The notes: a model not told the origin generated them from the sequence alone. DNA of 64,000 nucleotides from Candidatus Chloroploca mongolica (GCF_004762035.2 NZ_SIJK02000026.1:1-64000), one strand, 5' to 3'; positions 8,926 through 17,075 are shown, counted from the stretch's first letter. Translations and numbers: made by a program.

Positions 8926-9172
8926 GTTTGCTTGACCAGGGCGATTGCATCATACGAAACCGGATAAAAAAATACGCTCTCTGTGGCAGCATGTGCATGC
9001 AACCAGCGGCGCAAACGGCGGCCCCGGCCCTTGTAGGGGCACCCCTTGCGGGTGCTCTGGTGGGGTACAGGGCCGGGGGCCGGGCCTGGTGTACCCCGGT
9101 GTACGGGCACCCCTTGCGGGTGCCCTGGTGGGGTGCATGCACGAAAGATGCAATCGCCCTGTTTGCTTGACT
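8926..9172. mobile_element. MITE family B copy 2 with 12-bp target-site duplication
   Basis: The element is 8938-9160 (223 bp). Its ends are AGGGCGATTGCATC at 8938 and GATGCAATCGCCCT ending at 9160, 14-bp perfect inverted repeats. The flanks GTTTGCTTGACC (8926-8937) and GTTTGCTTGACT (9161-9172) are direct repeats matching at 11 of 12 positions, a clear target duplication. The interior has two inverted modules around GGGCACCCCTTGCGGGTGC. It sits between arsC and the 3' end of mobA and encodes no credible protein. Confidence 0.85.
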
Positions 9173-9192
9173 TGCTGGGAGCATCTATAAAA

Positions 9193-9843
9193 TCAACTGG
9201 TATTGATATAAAATGATATGAGGGCCTGAAGTTCGGCGAGGTCGCTTGGCGTATTGAGGCTGCGCAGGCTATGTCCAGCGGGGTCATAGCGTTGCCAGAC
9301 TTCTGGTTCGATGCAGGTAACGTCAAGCCGAGGATAGACATCAATAATGCGGCGATGACCTGCTTCGAGCAGTTGACGCATTGGTTCACGGCAGGTACGG
9401 TGATAGATCGCGTGGAGTGGTTCGAAGCCGGCCTGGTTGCGCGTCGTGGACGGGAGGACGTGGCGCGGCACGAGCAGGTCATACTTGCGCGGCCAGGCCA
9501 GCATGGCGGCAAGCAGCGCCTGGTTGAGCAAGGGCATATCACAGGCTACGACAAGCGCATAAGGTGTGGTGATGGCCTGCAGGCCACTGTAGATGCCCCC
9601 AAGAGCGCCGCCATCGGGATAGACATCGGGGACAGTGCGCACCTTCAGGTCGGGCCAAGCCGAGGCATCATTCAACACCACGACAACCTCGGCACACAAC
9701 GGTGCCACCACCATGATCGTATGCTCGAGCAGGGTTGGCCCAGCGTCACCCCACAACCGCAAACGCCGCTTGTCCATCCCCAGGCGTCTGCTCGCTCCCC
9801 CGGCCAGCACAACTGCCGTTACCGTTGCATCTGATGTGTTCAT
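9193..9843 (-). CDS. mobA: Molybdenum cofactor guanylyltransferase
   Basis: 216 residues, normal for MobA. The nucleotide-binding signature VVLAGGASRRLGMDKRRL is at residues 11-28, followed by the GTP/metal region VRTVPDVYPDGGALGGIYSG and YALVVACDMPLL. FEPLHAIYHRTC fits the family's later substrate loop. The enzyme transfers GMP from GTP to molybdopterin to make the guanine-dinucleotide cofactor, in the cytoplasm. GGTGA lies six bases before the ATG. No other moco genes are nearby. The 3' end overlaps an operator-like palindrome (9192-9207). Confidence 0.88.
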   Translation of the reverse strand: MNTSDATVTAVVLAGGASRRLGMDKRRLRLWGDAGPTLLEHTIMVVAPLCAEVVVVLNDASAWPDLKVRTVPDVYPDGGALGGIYSGLQAITTPYALVVACDMPLLNQALLAAMLAWPRKYDLLVPRHVLPSTTRNQAGFEPLHAIYHRTCREPMRQLLEAGHRRIIDVYPRLDVTCIEPEVWQRYDPAGHSLRSLNTPSDLAELQALISFYINTS

Positions 9844-9964
9844 GTGTGTTCACCAGGTAGCGTAAACATGTACCAGGCATCTGCTAGTTGACAAAACCTG
9901 TGCATAGCGTCTACAATCAATAGAGTAACGATGCTTATGAGCTATAGATATAAGGAGCACCTTG

Positions 9965-10480
9965 ATGATCGAGCGCCCCGAAACCTTTAATTTTTTTGGT
10001 TTGCAGAGTCTGTTTGGCCCCGAGTTGAAGCCGGGTGATGCCGCGCCTGATTTCACGTTGCTCAATGCCAAACTCAAGCCGGTGACCATGGCCGCTTTTG
10101 CTGGCAAGCCCCTTGTCATCAGTGTCGTGCCTTCGCTTGATACCGGTGTGTGCAACAAGCAAACCCTGCGCTTCAACGAAGCAGCGGCCACCCTTGGGGA
10201 CAAGGTCAGTTTCATTACCGTCAGCGCCGATCTGCCCTTTGCCCAGGCGCGCTGGTGCAGTAATGCTGGTGCTGATACGATCCAGACCCTCTCGGATCAC
10301 CAGGCGATGAGCTTCGCGCAGAGCTACGGCACCTACCTGCAAGCCTTTCGCCTTGAGAGTCGGGCCGTGTTTGTCGTTGACAGCGCTGGCGTGATCCAGT
10401 ATGTTGAATATGTGCCTGCTGCCGGCACCGAGCCCGACTACGACGCCGCCCTTGCGGCACTTCACAAGCTCGTCGCGTAA
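9965..10480 (+). CDS. tpx: Thiol peroxidase (atypical 2-Cys peroxiredoxin)
   Basis: 171 residues from ATG 9965, which has AAGGAG seven bases upstream; an in-frame TTG at 9962 is less well placed. PGDAAPDFTLLNAKLKPV starts the thioredoxin-like fold. SVVPSLDTGVCNKQTLRFNE holds the peroxidatic Cys, and ARWCSNAGAD the resolving Cys at the position typical of Tpx. RAVFVVDSAGVIQYVEYVP completes the fold. The enzyme reduces hydroperoxides using thioredoxin in the cytoplasm. The FmdB-like and Fur-like genes downstream on the same strand suggest a redox/metal stress group. Confidence 0.9.
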   Translation: MIERPETFNFFGLQSLFGPELKPGDAAPDFTLLNAKLKPVTMAAFAGKPLVISVVPSLDTGVCNKQTLRFNEAAATLGDKVSFITVSADLPFAQARWCSNAGADTIQTLSDHQAMSFAQSYGTYLQAFRLESRAVFVVDSAGVIQYVEYVPAAGTEPDYDAALAALHKLVA

Positions 10481-10570
10481 TCTTTCAAAGACTCTTGCTT
10501 GTTCCGTGTTGACGGCCAAGTCGTCAGCGCGGAACAAAAAACAGGGTTTGGGGCCTGCCCCAACAAAAAT

Positions 10571-10816
10571 ATGCCACTGTACATCTACCTCTGCCCCGAA
10601 TGCGATATCGAGCTCGAAGAACGACGCGCTGCATGGCGCGTCGATGACCCCGTTGAATGTCCTATCTGTCATGGGTTGTGTCTGCGTCAGGTCGCAAACA
10701 TTGCTTCCCCTGCCCGCCAAGATCCAGCCCCTATCCGCTATGCCTCGCCTGAGCAGGTTGCACGGGCAATGCACGGTCCCGCGTGCAGTTGCTGTCGTCC
10801 ACGCCGCCGCTCGTAG
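10571..10816 (+). CDS. FmdB-type zinc-ribbon protein
   Basis: 81 residues starting at ATG 10571. The opening MPLYIYLCPECDIELEERR has the form of the FmdB/CxxC regulatory family, with zinc ligands CPEC and CPIC (spacing about 24) forming one ribbon. The tail is basic and carries extra cysteines (CSCCRPRRRS). Function is not established for most of the family; some are linked to amidase or porin regulation. It lies 90 bases after tpx and overlaps the longest frame of the following Fur-like gene, but not its preferred start. Confidence 0.7.
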   Translation: MPLYIYLCPECDIELEERRAAWRVDDPVECPICHGLCLRQVANIASPARQDPAPIRYASPEQVARAMHGPACSCCRPRRRS

Positions 10817-10842
10817 GCCAGGCATGCGATAAGCGTACCACG

Positions 10843-11319
10843 ATGAGTGATCCTTGCCATGAGGATGGTGCCGTCATTGAGTTGAGTGAGCGCGAGTGGC
10901 AGCAGCAGGTGCTGGCAGCGTTGCAGCTTGATGGGCAACGTCTGACTGCGCCGCGTCAGGCGATTGTGCGCTGGATTGCCGCGCAGCATACGCCGTTTAG
11001 CGCCGAGGCCCTGACAGCAGCGCTGAGTCCCCAACCGGCCAGCGTTGGACGAGCGACCGCCTATCGCGCCGTCGAATGGCTACGTGACCAGGGCTGGTTG
11101 GCGCGCGTTCAGACCGAACGAGGCGATTATACCTACGCCCGCACCCTACCGGGCCACCACCACCATGCCGTCTGTACCCGCTGTGGCGCTCTCTTGATGT
11201 TTGAAGGCTGCGCCATGATCGAAAGCTTGACCAGCATGTTGGAAGCCCAGGGGTTCCAGGTGCAAGGGCATATTGTCGAGCTATTTGGCCTCTGTGCAAC
11301 GTGCAAAGCCAAAACGTAG
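10843..11319 (+). CDS. Fur family metalloregulator (Fur/Zur/PerR type)
   Basis: 158 residues from ATG 10843; longer in-frame starts would overlap the FmdB-like gene. LTAPRQAIVRWIAAQHTPFS and ATAYRAVEWLRDQGWLARV form the winged helix typical of Fur proteins. GHHHHAVCTRCGALLMFEG carries the His-rich regulatory metal site and first CxxC, and LCATCKAKT the second CxxC of the structural zinc. It is probably a dimeric repressor of metal-uptake or peroxide genes. The position downstream of tpx is compatible with a PerR-like role, but the sequence does not settle which metal it senses. Confidence 0.82.
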   Translation: MSDPCHEDGAVIELSEREWQQQVLAALQLDGQRLTAPRQAIVRWIAAQHTPFSAEALTAALSPQPASVGRATAYRAVEWLRDQGWLARVQTERGDYTYARTLPGHHHHAVCTRCGALLMFEGCAMIESLTSMLEAQGFQVQGHIVELFGLCATCKAKT

Positions 11320-11419
11320 CGGCGCAGCTGTGCAACATGCCAAGCAAAACGTAGGGGCGCAGCAGCCCCTGCGCATCTGTTGGTCGCAACGTCGTCCCCA
11401 TCGCTGCTACGCCCAACCT

Positions 11420-11522
11420 TTATTGACACAAAGGCGCAAAGGCGCAAATATTGACACAAAGGCGCAAAGGCTGTGGATCCACATCCATCAAACCTCTGCG
11501 CCTTTGCGCCTTTGCGTCAAAT
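11420..11522. repeat. MITE family A-related repeat between convergent genes
   Basis: Two blocks of GACACAAAGGCGCAAAGG-like units (about 11425-11470) face an inverted block of TGCGCCTTTGCGCCTTTGCG (about 11495-11518), forming a long imperfect hairpin between the convergent Fur-like and sigma-factor genes. No clean terminal repeats or target duplication remain. It may serve as a bidirectional terminator. Confidence 0.6.
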
Positions 11523-11524
11523 CC

Positions 11525-12715
11525 CTAATCCAGATACCCGTGGAGCCGCATCCCAACGCTGGGGTGGCGCAGGCGGCGCATTGCTTCGGCTTCGATCTGG
11601 CGCGTGCGTTCGCGGGTGATGCCAAAGGCAACCCCGACCTCTTCCAGCGTGCGTCGCTGCCCATCAAGCAGGCCATACCGCAACTGGAGGATCTTGCGCT
11701 CGCGTTCGGGCAGGTCGTTCAGCGCTGCATTGAGTTCTGCGTGCAGCATATTTTGCGCCGCAATCTCGATCGGTGTCTCTAGGCTTTCGTCAGCCAGCAC
11801 TTCACTGACCCGGCCTTCACTCTCGTTGTTCAACGGTTGCTCGAGCGAGACTGGTTGGGTGGAAGCCTGGAGCAGTCGCTTGACCTTGCGCAGGCTCATC
11901 CCGAGGGCATGAGCCAGTTCGTCGGCGGTCGGCTCGCGCTCGAGTTGCTGCTCGAGCCGGTAGATCGCCCGCCGCAGATGGACAATCGACTCGCTCAGGT
12001 GAACAGGCAGGCGAATGAGCCTGCTCTGCTCGGCGATCGAGCGGGTTACCGCCTGACGGATCCACCAGGTTGCGTAGGTGCTAAAGCGGTTCCCCTTGGT
12101 ATAATCAAACTTTTCTACGGCCCGCATCAACCCGATGTTGCCCTCCTGGACAAGATCCATAAAGGCCATCGGACTCCCAATATATTTTTTCGCCACACTG
12201 ACCACGAGGCGCAAATTAGCCTGGATCAGCTTACGGCGGGCATCTTCGCCACGCGCAACGTCTTGCTCAAGTTGAAAACGTTCCCGTCCGTTGCGATAAT
12301 CTTCATTATTAATGCGCATCCGGGCTTCTTTGCCCCGGGTAATTTGCATGGCAAGCTCACGCTCTTCGACTGCGGTCAAAAGGGCAACCTGCCCGATCTC
12401 GTGAAGATAGAGTTGCACCGAGTCTTCGACAGGCTCGTTATCACTACTCTCGACTTCTTCGACTTCAACCTCTTCGAGTTCAACCTCTTCGACCTCAGCG
12501 TCCCATGCCCCGCCATCTTCCTGCACATCTTCGGAAAAGTTCTGCTCAAGAACTTCTGTACGCTCATTCATTTTTTGGAAGGTACCCACAGCATCGTCTC
12601 CTGAGTCAATGGGCGGAGCTAACACATCCTGTTGCCGTCTACGTTGTTCGCGTTTGTTGTCACCCCTGGTTGGTTGATGTGCGTGATATCGGGGTTTCAA
12701 CAATTTGTATACCAT
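11525..12715 (-). CDS. Primary-type RNA polymerase sigma factor (RpoD/SigA family)
   Basis: 396 residues at most. After an acidic, repetitive linker (EVEEVELEEVEVEEVE) come region 1.2 (DSVQLYLHEIGQVALLT), region 2 (ANLRLVVSVAKKYIG, DLVQEGNIGLMRAVEKFDY, RFSTYATWWIRQAVTR), region 3, and region 4 with its helix-turn-helix (GITRERTRQIEAEAMRRLRH). It binds core polymerase and recognises -35/-10 promoters. Start choice is uncertain: ATG 12715 gives the longest protein but lies at the predicted transcription start, whereas GTG 12589 has AGGAGA seven bases upstream. Region 1.1 is short, so it could be a group 1 or group 2 sigma. Confidence 0.88.
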   Translation of the reverse strand: MVYKLLKPRYHAHQPTRGDNKREQRRRQQDVLAPPIDSGDDAVGTFQKMNERTEVLEQNFSEDVQEDGGAWDAEVEEVELEEVEVEEVESSDNEPVEDSVQLYLHEIGQVALLTAVEERELAMQITRGKEARMRINNEDYRNGRERFQLEQDVARGEDARRKLIQANLRLVVSVAKKYIGSPMAFMDLVQEGNIGLMRAVEKFDYTKGNRFSTYATWWIRQAVTRSIAEQSRLIRLPVHLSESIVHLRRAIYRLEQQLEREPTADELAHALGMSLRKVKRLLQASTQPVSLEQPLNNESEGRVSEVLADESLETPIEIAAQNMLHAELNAALNDLPERERKILQLRYGLLDGQRRTLEEVGVAFGITRERTRQIEAEAMRRLRHPSVGMRLHGYLD

Positions 12716-12717
12716 CT

Positions 12718-12745
12718 ATTCTATACTTTGCACAGGATTTGTCAA
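12718..12745 (-). promoter_or_regulatory. Sigma-70-like promoter of the sigma factor gene
   Basis: TTGACA (12745-12740) and TAGAAT (12723-12718) are separated by 16 bases on the minus strand. Transcription would start near 12711, just inside the longest frame, so either the message is nearly leaderless or the internal GTG at 12589 is the real start. Confidence 0.55.
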
Positions 12746-12764
12746 GCCTTTGTTTGCCCCAATT

Positions 12765-13487
12765 TTAATCTTTTTCGGTTTGCCAGGTATGTGCGTCCAC
12801 GGTTTGCCCCGTCTGGCTACGGGGAGGCAGGCTCGCCAGAGCCACCGCAACCGGGCCAATTTCGTCGGGTGACAGCAGACCAGTACGGACTTCAGGCACG
12901 GTTGACCGCACCATCTGGGTATCGGCAAAGCCACCGGGATGGAGCGTATTGACGTTGATCCCGTGACGACGGAGATCTTTCGCCATAATGCGCGTCAGGC
13001 CGTCTACCCCGCATTTTGCCGCATAATAGGCCGCAAAACCTGGAGTCACGATCCGTTCGAGGGGCGCACCGACATTGATAATATTGCCGCCGCCAGATGC
13101 GATCATCTGCGGTAACACCGCACTGGCTACCAGAAAGGTGCCTTTGAGCAGTGTATCGACGACGAGATCCCACTGCGCCTCACTCGTCTCGGTGATGGGC
13201 GCACGCAGACCGACGCCTGCGCTGTTGATCAGGATCTTGATTGGTCCGAGTTGCTCGTAAACCTGTGCAACGAGACCTGAAACCTGTGCAGAGTCGCGCA
13301 CATCAACGGGTAGGGCCAACGCCCGCCCGCCCTGCTCTTCAATCAACCAGGCGGTCTCGGCAATTTCGTCGGCGGTGCGTGCGGCCACCACGACCGTCGC
13401 ACCCTCGTGCGCCAGGGCCAGAGCCATCGACCGGCCAAGCCCTCGCCCGCCTCCGGTTACCAACGCTATCTTCTTCGCCAATTGCAT
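12765..13487 (-). CDS. Short-chain dehydrogenase/reductase family protein lacking the usual catalytic Ser
   Basis: 240 residues from ATG 13487, which has AAGGA seven bases upstream; the longer frame (13529) lacks a site. LVTGGGRGLGRSMA is the TGxxxGxG cofactor loop, and VVVAARTADE with Arg after the second strand favours NADP(H). INSAGV matches NNAG. The active-site region reads IINVGAPLERIVTPGFAAYY then AAK: the Tyr and Lys of YxxxK are present, but the position 13 residues before the Tyr, normally Ser, is Ala. Activity may be altered or lost. The substrate is unknown. It lies directly upstream of the sigma factor gene, on the same strand, with about 50 bases between them. Confidence 0.82.
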   Translation of the reverse strand: MQLAKKIALVTGGGRGLGRSMALALAHEGATVVVAARTADEIAETAWLIEEQGGRALALPVDVRDSAQVSGLVAQVYEQLGPIKILINSAGVGLRAPITETSEAQWDLVVDTLLKGTFLVASAVLPQMIASGGGNIINVGAPLERIVTPGFAAYYAAKCGVDGLTRIMAKDLRRHGINVNTLHPGGFADTQMVRSTVPEVRTGLLSPDEIGPVAVALASLPPRSQTGQTVDAHTWQTEKD

Positions 13488-13589
13488 CGGTTCGTCCTTC
13501 AAGCTGTGCAATAGGTGTGCATCACGCACACTATTTGTACCATATTTGCACAGCTTTGACTAGACCGTTGCGAAAAAATGAGAAGTCTC

Positions 13590-16331
13590 TCATCTCATGG
13601 CGCGTTGCTTGATGAGTTTGAAGATCTCGAGCACGAGCAGGATGCTCAAGGCAATTGCCAGAAGCGCGAAAAACTCGGTCAGGGTCACGGGCGCGATCCC
13701 CAGCAGTCCTTGCATAAAGGGAAGGTACATCGAGAGCAGATGCAGACCGAGGGCCGCAAAGATGCCGATGATCAGCAAGGGATTGCGCTGCAACGGGATC
13801 CGGAAGGCCGAGACATACTCAGAGCGGCAGTTGAAGATATGCACATTCTGGAAGAGCACCATTAACAGCAGCAAGAGATTGCGCGCGTAATCCTGGTCGA
13901 CGCCCTGTTCGAGCAGCCAGTACCAGACCGCAATCGTAGCCCCAAACATCACCCCGGCCGAGAGCAGGGTCTGCTGGATCATCAATGGGTTGAAGACTCC
14001 CTCACCTGGATCGCGGGGTGGGCGTTGCATCGCCCCAGGCTCACCCTTTTCAAAGGCAAGGGCTACACCCTGAATGCCGTTGGTCACCAGGTTGAGCCAC
14101 AGGATCTGCACGGCGATCAGCGGCAGGGGCAACCCGACGAGCAACGCGACCAGGAAGAGCGCAATCTCGGCGGCCCCGGTTGAAATGAGCAGGTAGATGA
14201 CTTTGCGCACATTATCATAGGCGTAGCGCCCCTCTTCGACCCCCTCGACAATCGAGGCAAAGTTGTCATCGGTCACGATGATCGAAGCCGTATCTTTGGC
14301 GACATCGGTACCCGAGCCCATCGCGACGCCAATATTGGCGGCCCGCAGCGCTGGCGCGTCATTGACGCCATCGCCAGTCACGGCGACAAAATGCCCAAGG
14401 GCACGTTTTGCCTCAACAATGCGCAGTTTTTGCAGTGGCGCTACACGGGCAAAAACTTCGGCTTCGCGGACGGCCTTGACAAAGGCGGGATCGGTGCCTG
14501 TTTCAACGTCGGGCAGATCGCGGCCAACCACCACATCGCTGCGATCCCTGGCAATGCCAAGCTCGCGGGCAATCGCCAGTGCTGTCGCCGGGTGATCGCC
14601 GGTAATCATCGCCACCTTGATCCCGGCGCGTTGGCAGGTATGCACCGCGTCGATCACCTCGGGTCGCAGCGGGTCGATCATGCCAACGAGACCGAGCAGC
14701 GTCAGAGGCGGCATCGTCGCATCATCAATCGTCGTGCCATCAAGATCCTCGGGCACGTGACTCGTCGCTAATGCCAGCACCCGGTAGCCCGCATCCGCCA
14801 TCCGTGTCACCTGCTGCTCGATGGCCGTATGATCAAGCGGAAGTGCTTCACTATGCAGACCAAGGGCGTGCTGACAGAAGGGCAAGAGCCGTTCGGCGGC
14901 TCCTTTGACCGCAATCATCGTCTGGTCGCCCTCGCGATAGATCCGCGCCGCATACTGACGCTCCGACTCAAAGGGAATCTCGTGCAGGGTAGTGACTGAG
15001 GCATTGATCTGCTGAGGCTCAAACCCGACCTTATAGCCAAAGGCAAGAAACGCAATATCAACCGCATCGCCCGACGATGTCCAGCCTTGCTCGGTACGTC
15101 GCAGATCGCCCTCATTGCAAAGCACCCCGGCGCGGGCGAGACGCTCGATCCAGGTTCGTTGGGCCTCACTCACTGGTTGTTCATCAGCCCGTCGCACCTC
15201 GCCTTCGCCACTATAGCCTTCACCGGTCAGCGTGAACTGCTCGCCCGACACCGGCTCAAGCGCTTTGATCGTCTGCTTATTGACGGTCAACGTACCCGTC
15301 TTATCGCTTGCAATCAGGGTACAACTACCCAGACCTTCGACGGCGGTCATCTTGCGCACAATGACGCGGCGTTTGGCCATGCGATTCACCGCAATCGACA
15401 GGGCCACCGTCAACGCAACCGGCAGACCCTCGGGGATCGCCGAAACCGCAAGCGCGACCGCCAGGAAAAAGATCTCGGTAAAGGGTTCGCCCTGAGCCAT
15501 CGCAATCACGATCATCGCCACCATCGCCACGAGCACCGCAACGCTAATATAGCGCACAAAACGATCCATCCGGATCACCAGCGGCGCCTTGGTCGCTTCA
15601 CCGCTGGTGGTTGCCTCAGCGATCCTACCAATCTCGGTCTGGAGACCGGTGGCAACAACGACCCCCTGGGCACGCCCCGAGAGCACCGTTGCACCGGCGT
15701 AACCCATATTATCGCGGTCACTCACGGGAAGATCGGCCTCGGTGAGTGGCCCGACGCTTTTATCGGCAGCGATCGATTCGCCTGTCAGGAACGACTCGTC
15801 CACCGTCAGATTATTTGCCTTGAGGAAGCGCACATCTGCGGGCACGCGGTCACCCGACTCAAGCACAAGCATATCGCCGGGCACCAGTTCTTCGGCCTCG
15901 ATGCGTTCCTCTTTGCCATCGCGGCGTACCCGCGCATACATTTTCAAGAGGCTTTGCAGGGCGGCGGCATTCTGTTCAGCACGCCACTCTTGATAGGTAC
16001 CCAGGGCGGCATTGATCGCCAGCACGACAATAATGAAACCGGCATCGGTATATTCGCCCAGAAAGAGCGAAATCGCTGCGGCTGCGAGCAAAATATAGAT
16101 CAGCGGACTCAGGAACTGGTGGAGAATAATCTTCCAGAGGGGCATCGGCTCTTGCGAGGGAAAGGTGTTTTTACCATAGCGGGCTTGCAACTCCGCAATG
16201 CGTTCACGAGGCAAACCCTGAAGCGACGTTTCAAGACGTTGCAGCACCTGCTCTTCGTCGTCGGCATGCCAGATGATCGCCTCATCACGCTGCTTTAGGG
16301 GCAGGTTGACCTCTGTTTGTTGGGTAGACAT
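13590..16331 (-). CDS. P2-type cation-transporting ATPase (Ca2+-ATPase-like)
   Basis: 913 residues, full length. In order: cytoplasmic N-terminal cation-ATPase domain (GLPRERIAELQARYGKNTF), two membrane helices, actuator domain with LTGES, helices 3-4 with the P2-type ion site PEGLPVALTV, phosphorylation motif DKTGTLTVNKQ, nucleotide-binding domain (KGAAERLLPFC), hinge TGDGVNDAPALRAANIGVAM, and six C-terminal helices. It couples ATP hydrolysis to export of a divalent cation, most likely Ca2+ or Mn2+. It is apparently monocistronic, with a structured 5' region about 120-170 bases upstream. Confidence 0.9.
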   Translation of the reverse strand: MSTQQTEVNLPLKQRDEAIIWHADDEEQVLQRLETSLQGLPRERIAELQARYGKNTFPSQEPMPLWKIILHQFLSPLIYILLAAAAISLFLGEYTDAGFIIVVLAINAALGTYQEWRAEQNAAALQSLLKMYARVRRDGKEERIEAEELVPGDMLVLESGDRVPADVRFLKANNLTVDESFLTGESIAADKSVGPLTEADLPVSDRDNMGYAGATVLSGRAQGVVVATGLQTEIGRIAEATTSGEATKAPLVIRMDRFVRYISVAVLVAMVAMIVIAMAQGEPFTEIFFLAVALAVSAIPEGLPVALTVALSIAVNRMAKRRVIVRKMTAVEGLGSCTLIASDKTGTLTVNKQTIKALEPVSGEQFTLTGEGYSGEGEVRRADEQPVSEAQRTWIERLARAGVLCNEGDLRRTEQGWTSSGDAVDIAFLAFGYKVGFEPQQINASVTTLHEIPFESERQYAARIYREGDQTMIAVKGAAERLLPFCQHALGLHSEALPLDHTAIEQQVTRMADAGYRVLALATSHVPEDLDGTTIDDATMPPLTLLGLVGMIDPLRPEVIDAVHTCQRAGIKVAMITGDHPATALAIARELGIARDRSDVVVGRDLPDVETGTDPAFVKAVREAEVFARVAPLQKLRIVEAKRALGHFVAVTGDGVNDAPALRAANIGVAMGSGTDVAKDTASIIVTDDNFASIVEGVEEGRYAYDNVRKVIYLLISTGAAEIALFLVALLVGLPLPLIAVQILWLNLVTNGIQGVALAFEKGEPGAMQRPPRDPGEGVFNPLMIQQTLLSAGVMFGATIAVWYWLLEQGVDQDYARNLLLLLMVLFQNVHIFNCRSEYVSAFRIPLQRNPLLIIGIFAALGLHLLSMYLPFMQGLLGIAPVTLTEFFALLAIALSILLVLEIFKLIKQRAMR

Positions 16332-16452
16332 CGTAGACCATCGCTTTCTATCTTCTCTTTCTGTTGATCCTGCGAGCTATGCGTATAACATTCTTGGCAC
16401 CACACACCACAGACCCCCAAACCCCAGCCAAAAGGCATCCACGTAAAACAAA

Positions 16453-16504
16453 AGGCCGCTGGCGCACCGGAGACTCGGCCTACCGGAGGAACCAACAGCC
16501 AGCG
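16453..16504 (-). terminator. Stem-loop plus T-rich run upstream of the P-type ATPase
   Basis: On the minus strand CGCTGGC (16504-16498) pairs with GCCAGCG (16463-16457). It encloses a second stem-forming section containing CCGG repeats, and is followed by GCCTTTTGTTTT. The form fits an intrinsic terminator or attenuator 120 bases before the ATPase start. I could not match it to the yybP-ykoY manganese or other metal riboswitch consensus. Confidence 0.5.
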
Positions 16505-16562
16505 ATCATGCGCCCATGTCATGATCCATCATAGCATATCGCGCAACTTGAATTGACACAGC

Positions 16563-16766
16563 GCGGGAGAAGAAGCAGGGCGATTGCATCATACGAAATC
16601 GGATACAACGGGGCACCCGCAAGGGGTGCCCGTACAGGGCCGGGGGCCGGGCCCGGTGTAGGGGCACCCCTTGCGGGTGCCCTTGCGGGTGCCCTTGCGG
16701 GCACCCCTTGCGGGTGCCTTGGCGGGGTGCATACACGAAAGATGCAATCGCCCTAGGAGAAGGAGG
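16563..16766. mobile_element. MITE family B copy 3
   Basis: The element 16575-16754 (180 bp) has perfect 14-bp terminal inverted repeats (AGGGCGATTGCATC / GATGCAATCGCCCT). Its interior has GGGCACCCGCAAGGGGTGCCC-type palindromes and four short GTGCCCTTGCGG direct units. The flanks GGGAGAAGAAGC (16563-16574) and AGGAGAAGGAGG (16755-16766) match at 9 of 12, an eroded target duplication. It inserts between the P-ATPase leader and the tRNA operon terminator. Confidence 0.78.
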
Positions 16767-16799
16767 GAGCCATGCTAATCATTTCTGAAGGGTTGTGGG

Positions 16800-16826
16800 T
16801 CAACTCGCGGCGTGGCCGCGAGTTGA
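16800..16826. repeat. Perfect 11-bp inverted repeat downstream of tRNA-Ala
   Basis: TCAACTCGCGG (16800-16810) and CCGCGAGTTGA (16816-16826) form a perfect 11-bp stem with a 5-base loop. There is no T-run. It sits just beyond the tRNA-Ala terminator and may stabilise RNA 3' ends or be another extragenic palindrome. Confidence 0.6.
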
Positions 16827-16832
16827 CACGCC

Positions 16833-16866
16833 AAAACGCGGTACCCCACATGTGGAATACCGCGTT
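16833..16866 (-). terminator. Terminator after tRNA-Ala
   Basis: On the minus strand AACGCGGTA (16866-16858) pairs with TACCGCGTT (16843-16835), with part of the loop (TTCCACATGTGGGG) able to pair as well. A TTTT run (16836-16833) follows. This ends the tRNA-Ile/tRNA-Ala transcript. Confidence 0.65.
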
Positions 16867-16872
16867 CCAATC

Positions 16873-16948
16873 TGGTGGAGCGGAGGGGATTCGAACCCCT
16901 GACCTCCTGCTTGCAAAGCAGGCGCTCTCCCAACTAAGCTACCGCCCC
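16873..16948 (-). tRNA. tRNA-Ala (anticodon TGC)
   Basis: 76 bases including an encoded CCA. The acceptor stem GGGGCGG/CCGCTCC contains the G3-U70 pair that identifies alanine tRNAs. The anticodon loop is TTTGCAA within CTGCTTTGCAAGCAG, and the T-arm is AGGGGTTCGAATCCCCT. It is transcribed after tRNA-Ile on the same strand, 50 bases downstream. Confidence 0.97.
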
Positions 16949-16956
16949 AGATCAAT

Positions 16957-16996
16957 AGAAAATGCAAAACGCACCTTGATGCGCTTTGCATTTTTT
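16957..16996. terminator. Hairpin between tRNA-Ile and tRNA-Ala
   Basis: AAATGCAAAACGC (about 16960-16972) and GCGCTTTGCATTT (16981-16993) form a near-perfect stem with a short loop. T-runs occur on the plus strand (16991-16996) and weakly on the minus. It may be a processing or partial termination signal within the tRNA pair. Confidence 0.5.
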
Positions 16997-16998
16997 GA

Positions 16999-17075
<77 letters not shown>

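Noticed and set aside
8874-9542. 222-residue minus-strand ORF
   Set aside because: It runs through the MITE and the mobA gene in another frame; MobA motifs are intact in the competing frame.
15087-16298. 403-residue plus-strand ORF
   Set aside because: It is antisense to the P-type ATPase, whose motifs are continuous and complete.
16453-16504. yybP-ykoY manganese riboswitch for the P-type ATPase
   Set aside because: The conserved loop sequences of that class are not present; only a hairpin with a T-rich run can be supported.
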